From Hydrogenophaga flava NBRC 102514 (GTDB taxonomy: Bacteria > Pseudomonadota > Gammaproteobacteria > Burkholderiales > Burkholderiaceae_C), in the NCBI RefSeq assembly GCF_001571145.1, contig NZ_BCTF01000003.1:1-64000 (forward strand): a stretch of 64,000 nucleotides of DNA. Direction: 5' to 3'. The translations under genes were made by a program, and so were the position numbers. The notes below the pieces were generated by a model, which was not told the origin of the DNA, did not search any database, and saw only the letters and a list, made by a program, of their open reading frames with translations. Every line of letters starts with the position of its first letter. Positions within the stretch are counted from its first letter, which is position 1. Of this stretch, positions 1 through 7,964 are shown piece after piece.

Positions 1-203
1 AACGCGCGGGTGCCCTTCTTGTCCACGTTCTTGTCAACCACGGTCACGGCCGGTTCGGCCAGGATGGACAGCGAGGGGTAGACGAAGTCCACCTTGCTGC
101 CGAACTCCTTCTCCAGCAGGTAGGCCTCGTTCTCCCAGCTGATGAACACGTCGCCCTGGTTGCGCTGCACGAAGGTGACCGACGAACCGCGCACACCCGT
201 GTC
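1..203 (-). pseudogene. Sulfate-binding protein fragment (Sbp/CysP-like), truncated
   Basis: Read on the minus strand, these bases encode the C-terminal part of a periplasmic sulfate-binding protein of the sulfate/thiosulfate ABC transporter. Visible segments are [35 protein letters not shown] and [14 protein letters not shown], which correspond to the ligand-binding C-terminal lobe of Sbp. The frame runs off the left edge. On its upstream side the family resemblance stops at about base 203 (residues DTGVRG). The frame stays open to a TGA near base 299, but that stretch does not look like Sbp and holds no signal peptide. I read it as a 5'-truncated remnant. An assembly join or recombination is the alternative. 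Family assignment is firm; the pseudogene status is inferred. Confidence 0.7.
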
Positions 204-397
204 GGCGGTCAGGGCGGCTGCGGTGAAGAGGGAATGAGGGAACTGAGGGGCGGGCGCGTATGGTGTTGCTCCGGATTGGGCGATCAATGCAGTGGGTCAG
301 GACCGCCAGTCTTCAAAACTGGAAAAAATACGTTTTCAGTTGTTTATTACCAAATCAACTGAGCAGCGCCCACGGAAGCCCTATCAGAGGCGATGTA

Positions 398-424
398 CAT
401 GCGGCGACTACCATCAGCCGCATG
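398..424. repeat. 8-bp perfect inverted repeat over the start of the first gene
   Basis: CATGCGGC and GCCGCATG form perfect 8-bp arms around an 11-base loop, and the right arm contains the ATG at 422. An mRNA hairpin here would hide the proposed start codon. The surrounding stretch 204-421 is AT-richer than its neighbours, especially 310-365, and holds no gene I can support. It may carry the promoter of the downstream cassette. Confidence 0.4.
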
Positions 425-2647
425 AATGTCCGCGCGATCTGGCCGCCTCACCTCCTGCACCTTCCCCTACGGCCACTCTTCTGGGTGGCACTGGCGGCGC
501 TGGTGCTGGTCAGCGCCCTGACCAACCATCGGTCCGATGCCGAATGGCAACCCTTTGGCGACCAGTCGTCGCACATCATGGCCACCATGAGCTTGTGGCA
601 TGACCACGACCTCAGGTACACGCTGGAAGATCTGGATCGCTTCAACGCCCGGTTTCCCGCCGCCGGTGGCCCGCGGGGCAGCTTTCTGAAGCTCAATGCG
701 CAAGGCGATCTGTTCTTCGCGAAGCCGCCGCTGTACGCGTTGCTGGCCGCCCCCTTCTACGGCCTCATGGGCACATCGGGCCTGGTGGTGCTCAACCTGC
801 TGGCGCTGGCCATCATGGTCCGCCTGACCTTGCGCTGCATCGGCACCAGCTACGGAACACATCTGCCGCACCTGATGACAGCTGCCCTGTTTCTGCTGGG
901 GCCCTTCATCGCCTGGTCCATGGTGGCGCACCCGGACCTGCTGATCGCGCTGCTGCTCTATGCGGGTGGCTATCTGCTCCTGACCCGAAACGATGGAGCG
1001 GCCCGCGCGATGGCTGGCGTGCTGCTCGGGCTGGCGGTGTCCGAGAAGCCCACGTTCGCACTGCTGCTTCCCTTTCTGCTGCTCGCAGCACGCCACAGCC
1101 GCGTCACTACCTTGGTCGCACTGGGTGTCGGCCTGGCGCTGGGATGGCTGCTTCCTGCTGCCCTGCAGATGTCCCTGGACGGCCAGTTGCTCAGCTACCA
1201 GGGTCTGCGATTCGTCCTGGCCGATCCGCCATTTCCGCTGGAGGAGGGCTGGGTACCCCCAGCCCCTAACGCGTTTGGACACGTTTTCGACATGGCCGCC
1301 CTGTCAAACACCTTGGTGCATAACCTTCATCTCGTGCCAGAAAAGCTGTTTGATCTTTTCTGGGGTCGACAGACAGGACTGCTGCCCTACTTCCCGGTCG
1401 CGGTGGCCCTGATGGTTGGCGTGCTGGCCCGGCGCCATCGCGCGGGGCTCTGGCTGCTGGCGGGCTTCCTCGCCCACTATCTGCTGCAGACCCTGGCCTT
1501 CCCCACCAACGGATTCGGTGGCGGGCAGAGCTACGGATCCCGCTACCTGATGCAGTCCCTGCCCTTGCTGCCACTGGCGCTGCTGGTCGGCCGCGCTGAC
1601 GACCAGTCTGGGACCACGAAGGTCGGGCGGGCACACCCCTGGCTGGGTACCACCGCTGTGTTGCTCACTTTGGTGTTGCAGCACTCGACGCTGCCGCCCT
1701 CTGCCGCCACGGTTGCCGACCCATCCCGTGCCCTCTTCCGTCCTCCGCTGGCGTGGTTTCCGCTGGAGCCTTCGTTGCTTCCCTCGCTACCTGTGTCGGA
1801 CCGGCAATTCACTCAAACAAACCCAACGGGAACCGCGAGCGTGTTCCTCACCAGTGGCTTCGAGCAGGGGCTGCAGGTCATGGGCCCTAAAGGGGCGAGT
1901 GGCCGTTTCGTCGTGCACCAGCACGACGCGAACCAAGCGCTGCCGATGGTCATGCTGTTCGCGTCCGCGCGCACACATGCACAGGTCCACAAAGGGGCCT
2001 TCCTGCTCTGGGAGGGGTGGGTCACGCCAGGCGCGCCTAAGCCGCTGCCGATCACATCAGACATGCTGCAAGGCCATGCCTACGATCTGTTCTCACAACG
2101 CCCCATCCGCTGGGACAGCTTCTCGGTCAAGTGGGGCGCAGCCACGGGCAGCGAACAGGAGCGCTTTGGATCGGTTGGTTTCGAGACCCCACCGCTGACA
2201 GGGTCCCCCAGGATGGACCAGTTCATCACGCCAGCGATGTTCTCGTCACAGGGCATCGCCAGCCGGTTCCATTGGGGAGAAGTCGAACCCTGGGGCCAGT
2301 GGACACAGGGCGTCTACGCCGAGCTGCTGATTCCCCTGCCCCCTGGCGCAAGCCCGCCGCTGGACATCACCCTGCAGGCCCATGCCCTGGTCACACTGGC
2401 GCATCCGTTGCAATCGGTGGAGGTGTCGGTGAACGGGCGCCTGGTGCAGATCTGGGAATTCAGACAGACGAACGCTCAGACACTGCGGCTGCGGGTCGAG
2501 CAGTTCCCTGAAGGTCAGGTGGTGCTCGGTTTCCGCGTCCGCCGTCCCGCCTCGCCCGCAGAACTTGCACTGGGCAAGGACCCCCGCGCGTTGGGGCTCG
2601 GGCTGCAGGGGCTGACGCTTTCCGCTGGCGCAGCGAACACCCGATAG
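422..2647 (+). CDS. GT-C-fold polytopic membrane protein, probable glycosyltransferase (PMT/ArnT-like)
   Basis: This is a membrane protein of about 741 residues. Its N-terminal two thirds are strongly hydrophobic, with around ten predicted membrane spans (the first near residues 15-35). An acidic loop after the first span (DAEWQPFGDQSS) sits where GT-C enzymes carry their catalytic aspartate and lipid-phosphate-sugar site. The C-terminal third is soluble and probably periplasmic. I chose ATG 422; an open frame extends upstream to 260, but its first 54 residues are not membrane-like and lie in AT-rich DNA. The next gene is a dolichol-phosphate-mannose-synthase-like GT2, which usually makes the polyprenyl-phosphate sugar that such enzymes use. 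Transfer of a sugar to lipid, protein or polysaccharide in the periplasm is inferred; the substrate is unknown. Confidence 0.6.
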   Translation: MNVRAIWPPHLLHLPLRPLFWVALAALVLVSALTNHRSDAEWQPFGDQSSHIMATMSLWHDHDLRYTLEDLDRFNARFPAAGGPRGSFLKLNAQGDLFFAKPPLYALLAAPFYGLMGTSGLVVLNLLALAIMVRLTLRCIGTSYGTHLPHLMTAALFLLGPFIAWSMVAHPDLLIALLLYAGGYLLLTRNDGAARAMAGVLLGLAVSEKPTFALLLPFLLLAARHSRVTTLVALGVGLALGWLLPAALQMSLDGQLLSYQGLRFVLADPPFPLEEGWVPPAPNAFGHVFDMAALSNTLVHNLHLVPEKLFDLFWGRQTGLLPYFPVAVALMVGVLARRHRAGLWLLAGFLAHYLLQTLAFPTNGFGGGQSYGSRYLMQSLPLLPLALLVGRADDQSGTTKVGRAHPWLGTTAVLLTLVLQHSTLPPSAATVADPSRALFRPPLAWFPLEPSLLPSLPVSDRQFTQTNPTGTASVFLTSGFEQGLQVMGPKGASGRFVVHQHDANQALPMVMLFASARTHAQVHKGAFLLWEGWVTPGAPKPLPITSDMLQGHAYDLFSQRPIRWDSFSVKWGAATGSEQERFGSVGFETPPLTGSPRMDQFITPAMFSSQGIASRFHWGEVEPWGQWTQGVYAELLIPLPPGASPPLDITLQAHALVTLAHPLQSVEVSVNGRLVQIWEFRQTNAQTLRLRVEQFPEGQVVLGFRVRRPASPAELALGKDPRALGLGLQGLTLSAGAANTR

Positions 2648-2655
2648 GATGCCCC

Positions 2656-3630
2656 ATGGACACAAGCTTCATCATCCCCGCACACAACGAAGAGGCCACG
2701 CTCGCCACCCTGGTCGAGCAGATCTGCGAGGCCGTACGCCAGGAGCCTGAGATGCACTCGTTCGACATCTTCCTCGTGGACGACGGGAGTACGGACCGAA
2801 CCTGGTCAGTGATCGACGAGCTGGCGCTGCGACACCATGGCGTGGTGAGAGGCATCCGGCTGCGGCGCAACTTCGGCAAAGCCGCCGCACTGTCGGCCGG
2901 GTTCCGCGAAAGCCGTGGAAAGCTGGTGTTCACCATGGATGCCGACCTTCAGGACGACCCCAAGGAAATCCCGCGTTTCGTCGCCAGGATCAAAGAAGGC
3001 TTTGATCTCGTCTCCGGCTGGAAACGGGTGCGCCACGACCCCCGGACCAAGACCCTGCCCTCCCGGTTCTTCAACCGGGTGACATCGACCATCACGGGCA
3101 TTCGCCTCCACGACTTCAACTGCGGCTTCAAGTGCTACCGCCGCGAGGTCATCGACCACATCGTGCTCTACGGTGAGTTGCACCGCTTCATCCCGGTGCT
3201 GGCCCACGACCTGGGGTTCCGGGTCACCGAGCTGGCTGTCGAGCACCACCCCCGAACCCACGGACGTTCGCACTACGGATGGGAGCGCTACGCACGCGGC
3301 GCGCTGGATCTGATCACTGTGGTTGCCATCACGCGCTGGCTGAACAAGCCCGGGCACCTGTTCGGAGGGCTGGGCATCCTGCTGGGTCTGCTGGGCTTTG
3401 GTGTGCTGCTCTACCTGTCCATTCTCTGGCTGCTGGGGCTTGGGCCCATCGGCAGCCGGCCGTTGCTGATGTTCGGTGTACTGGTGTCGGTGATGTCGGT
3501 CCAGCTCGTGTCGCTGGGTGTGATTGCCGAGTTCTTCATCAAACTCAACCAACCCAGGGACCATGCGATCTTCGTGGCCGAACGAACGGTGCCACCGCTC
3601 CCGGCAAAGTCGCCGGACGCCACGCCATGA
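2656..3630 (+). CDS. Polyprenyl-phosphate glycosyltransferase, GT2 family (DPMS/GtrB-like)
   Basis: A 324-residue inner-membrane glycosyltransferase. The N-terminal GT-A domain shows the nucleotide-sugar site DDGSTD (residues 42-47) and the metal-binding DADLQDD motif near residue 98. Two C-terminal membrane helices (around 235-265 and 275-300) match GtrB/ArnC-type enzymes, which move a sugar from UDP or GDP to undecaprenyl phosphate on the cytoplasmic face. It starts 8 bases after the GT-C gene and overlaps the next gene by ATGA, so the three are very likely one transcript. The flipped product would feed the upstream GT-C protein. Which sugar is used cannot be told from the sequence. Confidence 0.85.
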   Translation: MDTSFIIPAHNEEATLATLVEQICEAVRQEPEMHSFDIFLVDDGSTDRTWSVIDELALRHHGVVRGIRLRRNFGKAAALSAGFRESRGKLVFTMDADLQDDPKEIPRFVARIKEGFDLVSGWKRVRHDPRTKTLPSRFFNRVTSTITGIRLHDFNCGFKCYRREVIDHIVLYGELHRFIPVLAHDLGFRVTELAVEHHPRTHGRSHYGWERYARGALDLITVVAITRWLNKPGHLFGGLGILLGLLGFGVLLYLSILWLLGLGPIGSRPLLMFGVLVSVMSVQLVSLGVIAEFFIKLNQPRDHAIFVAERTVPPLPAKSPDATP

Positions 3631-4373
3631 AAGCACAAGCCTATGGCCGCTATGTCGAAGAGTCGACGGGCTGGCTGCACGCGGGCCGCAGCGAGATGGT
3701 GGCGCGTGTGCTCGGGTTCTTCATCCCCGAGAGCGCACGTGGTGCGCTGGAAGTGCTGGAAGTGGGTGCGGGGGCCGGACAGAACGTGCCCGCACTTAGG
3801 CAGTTCGGCAGCGTGGACGCCATGGAGATCGCAGACATGGGTGTTCAGGCGCTGCGCCAGCGCGACGACGTGCGAACCGTCATTCACGCGGGCATTCCGA
3901 GCCGACTCGACCGCCGCTACGACATCGTCTGTGCTCTCGATGTCATTGAACACATCGAGGATGACCGGATGGCGCTGGAGTGGATGAAGGAACAACTGAA
4001 CCCGGGAGGCCTGTTGCTGATCACCGTACCCGCGCACCCCTGGTTCTTCACACGGCACGACGTGGCACTGGGGCACCACCGCCGGTACACACGCAAGGCC
4101 TTCCGCTCGGTCGTTCCACCCGGCCTCGAACTGCTGGCCGACAGTCACTTCAACACCCTGTTGTTCCCCCTGGCCATCGCGTCCCGGCTGGCTTGGGTGT
4201 TGAAGACACGCATCGCGCCTGCAAAGCAGATCGACAAGCAACCCGTCCCGCGCCAGGGTCTGGTCAGTCGCCTGCTGCTGGCTGTCTTCCGGTGGGAAGT
4301 CCGAGCGACCCACCCCGGCACAGCGCGAAGCTGGGGACTCTCCTACTACGCCTGTCTGCGCAAGCAGGGCTGA
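3627..4373 (+). CDS. Class I SAM-dependent methyltransferase
   Basis: A 248-residue methyltransferase of the Methyltransf_11/UbiE type. Motif I is EVLEVGAGAGQN (residues 42-53). An acidic motif II lies in the VDAMEIAD stretch, and IVCALDVIEHIED matches the post-motif region seen in glycan and quinone methyltransferases. The C-terminal part (LFPLAIASRLAWVL) is hydrophobic and could touch the membrane. The start codon overlaps the stop of the GT2 gene (ATGA), showing translational coupling. Given that coupling, a glycolipid or polyprenyl-linked sugar is the likeliest substrate, but this is inference. Confidence 0.8.
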   Translation: MKAQAYGRYVEESTGWLHAGRSEMVARVLGFFIPESARGALEVLEVGAGAGQNVPALRQFGSVDAMEIADMGVQALRQRDDVRTVIHAGIPSRLDRRYDIVCALDVIEHIEDDRMALEWMKEQLNPGGLLLITVPAHPWFFTRHDVALGHHRRYTRKAFRSVVPPGLELLADSHFNTLLFPLAIASRLAWVLKTRIAPAKQIDKQPVPRQGLVSRLLLAVFRWEVRATHPGTARSWGLSYYACLRKQG

Positions 4374-4414
4374 GACGCGAGGCACGACACGATCTGCGGG
4401 GTAACATGCCTCGG

Positions 4415-5779
4415 ATGAACGTCCACATCCGCTTCCTCGGTGCCGCGGGCACGGTCACCGGCTCCAAGTACCTCGTCGAGTTCAACGGCCAGAGCCTGCT
4501 GGTCGACTGCGGTCTGTTCCAGGGCTACAAGCAGCTGCGCCTGCGCAACCGCGACCCGCTGCCGGTGCAGCCCAACCACATCGGCGCCGTGCTGCTGACC
4601 CACGCCCACCTGGACCACAGCGGCTACCTGCCGCTGCTGGCCAAGGAAGGTTTCCACGGCAAGGTCTGGTGCACGCCGGCCACGCGCGACCTCGCGCAGA
4701 TCCTGCTGCCCGACAGCGGCCACATCCAGGAAGAAGACGCGGCCTTCGCCAACCGCAAGGGTTTCAGCAAACACGCGCCCGCCCTGCCGCTGTACACCGA
4801 GGCCGACGCGCTCAACTCGCTCAAGCTGCTGCACACCGTGCCTATGGACCGTGCCTTCGAGCCGCTGCACGGCTGGACAGCCCGCTTCCTCCGCGCCGGC
4901 CACATCCTCGGCGCCGCCTGCCTGCTGCTGGAAGTGGGCGGCAAGAAGATCCTGTTCTCGGGCGACCTGGGCCGGCCCGACGACATGCTGATGCTGCCGC
5001 CCGAAAAACCGCTGGCCGCCGACGCGGTGGTGATCGAGTCCACCTACGGCGACCGCGAGCACCCCGACGAAGATGTGCTGGCCGAACTCGGCCCGGCCCT
5101 GCAGCGCGTGGCCGCGCGGGGCGGCACCGCGGTGCTGCCGGTGTTCGCCGTCGGCCGCGCGCAGGAGATCCTGCACGCCATCGCCCTGCTCAAGGCCAAC
5201 GGCGTGCTGCCACACAGCCTGCCGATCTACCTGGACAGTCCAATGGCGGTGCACACCACCGACCTCTACGACCGCCACCTGGGCGAACACCGCCTGAACG
5301 CCGCGCAGTGCCGCGACATGGAGCATGTGGCGAAGATGATCACCTCGGTCGACCAGTCCAAGGCCATCGCCCAGCAGCACGGCCCCAAGGTGATCCTCTC
5401 GGCCAGCGGCATGGCCACCGGCGGCCGCGTGCTGCACCACCTGGCGCTGTACCTGGGCCACCACCGCAACATGGTGGTGCTCACCGGTTACCAGGCACCG
5501 GGCACGCGCGGCGACTCGCTGTCCCGCGGCAACAAGGCCATCCGCATTCACGGGCAGGACGTGCAGGTGCGCGCCGAGGTCGTGCAGCTGCAGTCCGCCT
5601 CGGCCCACGCCGACGCCAGCCAGCTCATGGACTGGCTGCGCGCCTCACCGCACGCACCGCACCGCGTGTTCGTCACCCACGGCGACATGGGCGCCTCCGA
5701 CGCACTGCGCCAGCGCATCGAGCGCGAACTCGGCTGGCGCGCTCTCGTTCCCGAACACGGTTCCACCTGGGCTGTCTGA
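4415..5779 (+). CDS. Metallo-beta-lactamase-fold RNA exonuclease-like protein (beta-CASP, RMMBL)
   Basis: A 454-residue cytoplasmic protein of the YsH1/CPSF73-like bacterial MBL family. The Zn-binding HAHLDH motif is at residues 63-68, followed by the VIESTYGDREH segment, a beta-CASP domain in the middle (VLPVFAVGRAQEIL) and the SASGMATGGRVLHHL and TGYQAPGT segments. A C-terminal RMMBL domain contains the final histidines (SASAHAD and FVTHGD). Members process or degrade RNA with two zinc ions. Start 4415 gives the usual MNVHIRFLGAAGTVTGS N-terminus; ATG 4406 is a possible alternative. It follows the methyltransferase by 41 bases but has no obvious functional tie to it. Confidence 0.9.
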   Translation: MNVHIRFLGAAGTVTGSKYLVEFNGQSLLVDCGLFQGYKQLRLRNRDPLPVQPNHIGAVLLTHAHLDHSGYLPLLAKEGFHGKVWCTPATRDLAQILLPDSGHIQEEDAAFANRKGFSKHAPALPLYTEADALNSLKLLHTVPMDRAFEPLHGWTARFLRAGHILGAACLLLEVGGKKILFSGDLGRPDDMLMLPPEKPLAADAVVIESTYGDREHPDEDVLAELGPALQRVAARGGTAVLPVFAVGRAQEILHAIALLKANGVLPHSLPIYLDSPMAVHTTDLYDRHLGEHRLNAAQCRDMEHVAKMITSVDQSKAIAQQHGPKVILSASGMATGGRVLHHLALYLGHHRNMVVLTGYQAPGTRGDSLSRGNKAIRIHGQDVQVRAEVVQLQSASAHADASQLMDWLRASPHAPHRVFVTHGDMGASDALRQRIERELGWRALVPEHGSTWAV

Positions 5780-5795
5780 TTCCTTTTCCGTTTTC

Positions 5796-7067
5796 ATGAA
5801 CCGTCTCTCCTCGCTTCTGCCGGCTGCCGCGCTGGCCATCGCCCTGCCCGCCTTCGCGCAGACCGAACCCACCGCCATCCCGCCCGAGTTCACCCAGTGC
5901 CTCGACGGCCTGCGCGACGACGCGCGCCGCAACGGCGTGTCGGAAACCACCTCCCGCTTCCTCACCCGCGACCTCACGCCCGACATGAGCGTGATCGACA
6001 AGCTGAACTACCAGCCCGAGTTCAGCATGCCGATCTGGGACTACCTCAGCGGCCTGGTGGACGACGAACGTGTGCAGCAGGGCCAGGCCATGTTGCAGCA
6101 GCACGCAGCGGTGCTTGAACGTGTGCAGCAGCGTTTTGGCGTCGACCCCGCCACCGTGGTCGCGGTCTGGGGGGTGGAGAGCAACTTCGGCCAGAGCCAG
6201 GGCAAGTACCCGCTGGTGCAGGCGCTGGGCACGCTGTCGTGCTACGGCCGGCGCCAGACTTTCTTCCAGGGCGAGCTGTACTCGGCCATACGCATCCTGC
6301 AGGCCGGCCACATCACGCCCGAGCGCCTGCTCGGCTCCTGGGCGGGCGCCTTCGGCCACACGCAGTTCATGCCCACCACCTTCGAGCGCCTGGCCGTGGA
6401 CGGCGACGGCGACGGCAAGCGCGACCTGATGGACAACACCGCCGATGCGCTCGCCTCCACCGCCAATTTCCTCAGCAAGGCCGGCTGGCAGAGCGGCCAG
6501 ACCTGGGGCTTCGAGGTGCAGCTGCCGCCCGGCTTCAGCACCGACGGTGAAGGCCGGCGCAGCAAGCGGCCGGTCAGCGAATGGGCGGCGCGCGGGCTGC
6601 GCAAGGTTGACGGCTCGGCGCTGCCCGCGAGCCTGGGCAGCGCTGGCCTGATGACGCCCGCCGGCCCCACCGGCCCGGCCTTCCTGGTGTTCAAAAACTT
6701 CGACGCGATCTACAGCTACAACGCCGCCGAAAGCTACGGCCTGGCCATTGCCCACCTGAGCGACCGGCTGCGCGGCGCCGGTCCGTTCACCACACCCTGG
6801 CCCACCGACGACCCCGGCCTCTCGCGCGCCGAACGGCGCGAACTGCAGGTCCTGCTGCTGCTAGCCGGCCACGAGGTGGGGCTGGTCGACGGCATGCTCG
6901 GCGACAAGAGCCGCAGTGCGATCCGCGCCGAGCAGGAGCGGCTGGGCCAAGAGGTCAACGGGCGTGGGGGGATGAAGTTGTTGCAAGCGCTGCGCGGGGA
7001 GACGCCGCCTTCATTGCCTGCCGCGCCTGCCGAGGAAATCACCCCAGCTTCACCGCCGTCCCGCTGA
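5796..7067 (+). CDS. Lytic murein transglycosylase, MltB family
   Basis: A 423-residue periplasmic enzyme that cleaves the MurNAc-GlcNAc bond of peptidoglycan to form 1,6-anhydromuropeptides. It has a Sec signal peptide (residues 1-22, ending AFAQ) without a lipobox cysteine, so it is probably soluble, unlike E. coli MltB. The SLT-type catalytic core includes VWGVESNFGQSQGKYP with the catalytic glutamate at residue 128, and GSWAGAFGHTQFMP. A C-terminal peptidoglycan-binding-like segment (ELQVLLLLAGHEVGLVDG, about 345-395) follows. It is convergent with the ybjQ-like gene and overlaps it by 29 bases. Confidence 0.92.
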   Translation: MNRLSSLLPAAALAIALPAFAQTEPTAIPPEFTQCLDGLRDDARRNGVSETTSRFLTRDLTPDMSVIDKLNYQPEFSMPIWDYLSGLVDDERVQQGQAMLQQHAAVLERVQQRFGVDPATVVAVWGVESNFGQSQGKYPLVQALGTLSCYGRRQTFFQGELYSAIRILQAGHITPERLLGSWAGAFGHTQFMPTTFERLAVDGDGDGKRDLMDNTADALASTANFLSKAGWQSGQTWGFEVQLPPGFSTDGEGRRSKRPVSEWAARGLRKVDGSALPASLGSAGLMTPAGPTGPAFLVFKNFDAIYSYNAAESYGLAIAHLSDRLRGAGPFTTPWPTDDPGLSRAERRELQVLLLLAGHEVGLVDGMLGDKSRSAIRAEQERLGQEVNGRGGMKLLQALRGETPPSLPAAPAEEITPASPPSR

Positions 7068-7386
7068 CGGCCACCATCATCATCCCGTTGGTCTCGCCCA
7101 TGACCTCGTAGTCGAAGTCGATGCCGATCACGCCGTTGGCGCCCAGCTCTTTCGCGGCCTCGATCAGGCCTTCCAGCGCCGCATCGCGAGCACCCGACAG
7201 CGCCCGCTCGTAGCCCCCAGCCCGGCCGCCGACCACGTCTCGCACGGACGAGAACATGTCGCGGAAGATGTTGGCGCCGATGATGGCCTCGCCATTGACC
7301 ACGCCCAGGTACTGGCTCTGCTTGATGTCCGGTGGTGTGGTCGTCGAGAGGAAAAAGCCATCGGTGCTTTTGGAAAACCAGCCCAT
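7039..7386 (-). CDS. YbjQ/UPF0145 family protein
   Basis: A 115-residue small protein of the YbjQ (DUF74) family. These form pentameric rings and are suspected to bind metal, but their function is not established. Family features are NGEAIIGANIFRDMF, the glycine-rich VGGRAGGYE stretch and LGANGVIGIDFDYEVM near the C-terminus. The start at 7386 gives MGWFSKSTDGFFLSTT; an in-frame ATG 30 bases upstream looks less likely. The gene stands alone on the minus strand and its 3' end overlaps the transglycosylase gene tail to tail. Confidence 0.85.
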   Translation of the reverse strand: MGWFSKSTDGFFLSTTTPPDIKQSQYLGVVNGEAIIGANIFRDMFSSVRDVVGGRAGGYERALSGARDAALEGLIEAAKELGANGVIGIDFDYEVMGETNGMMMVAVSGTAVKLG

Positions 7387-7466
7387 CTGTGTACTCCGTT
7401 TGAGTTGAGAACGCACCGTGCGGCACGGTGCCCGATCATTGTGACCACACGGCCCGGGTGCGGCGA

Positions 7467-7910
7467 TCAGAGCCAGCCGAACTGGGCGCGCACCTCGCGG
7501 GCCGTGACGTTGACCGGCGCGGTGCCGGCCTGGATGTACTGGCGCAGGTTGGTCGCACGCACACCGCCACCGTCCTGCCCCAGCACCGCCACGCCCTTGA
7601 TGCGCCAGCCCCGCTCGCGCAGACCGGCCACATAGGTCAGGGCGTCGGGGTAGCCCATGAGGTCGGTGTGCACGGCATTCGGCAACAGGGCGAACAGCAC
7701 CGCCTGGCAGCGCGAACGGTTCACCTCCTGGACAAAATCGTCCAGCGTCGTGCGGGTGTTCTGCAGCGCACCGACGCGGGCATAGAAGCGCACCGGTTTG
7801 CCCGATTGCAGCTGGATGTCGCGCACGCTGCGGTTGAAGCAGCCGGTGAGGCTGCGGATGACGGAAGTCTTGCGGGTGTTGGCGTTGCCGATGAGCAGGT
7901 ATGCGTCCAT
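7467..7910 (-). CDS. Hypothetical protein with degenerate P-loop-like N-terminus
   Basis: A 147-residue protein I do not recognise. The N-terminus reads YLLIGNANTRKTSVIRSLTG: a hydrophobic strand, then G8-x4-R-K14-T15, so a Walker A-like loop in which the last glycine is replaced by arginine. Later segments look like Rossmann-type alternating strands (QAVLFALLPN, IKGVAVLGQDG). It lies 54 bases after the efflux operon's emrB-like gene on the same strand and could be the last gene of that transcript. Start 7910 is chosen because the 14 upstream residues have poor composition. A nucleotide-related role is only a guess. Confidence 0.6.
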   Translation of the reverse strand: MDAYLLIGNANTRKTSVIRSLTGCFNRSVRDIQLQSGKPVRFYARVGALQNTRTTLDDFVQEVNRSRCQAVLFALLPNAVHTDLMGYPDALTYVAGLRERGWRIKGVAVLGQDGGGVRATNLRQYIQAGTAPVNVTAREVRAQFGWL

Positions 7911-7964
7911 GCCGCCATTCTCATGCAGCGCGGCGGCCCTGCCGCGCTGCACCTGCTGCCGGCA

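Noticed and set aside
306..322. CCAGT-CTTCAAA-ACTGG looks like a selenocysteine-tRNA anticodon arm (anticodon TCA), possibly an island attachment site.
   Set aside because: No matching D stem, variable arm, T arm or acceptor stem could be built around it; the bases after it are a run of A. A chance hairpin is likelier.
260..421. An upstream N-terminal extension of the first membrane protein starting at ATG 260.
   Set aside because: The 54 extra residues are not membrane-like, lie in AT-rich DNA and include the hairpin stretch; ATG 422 starts next to the first helix.
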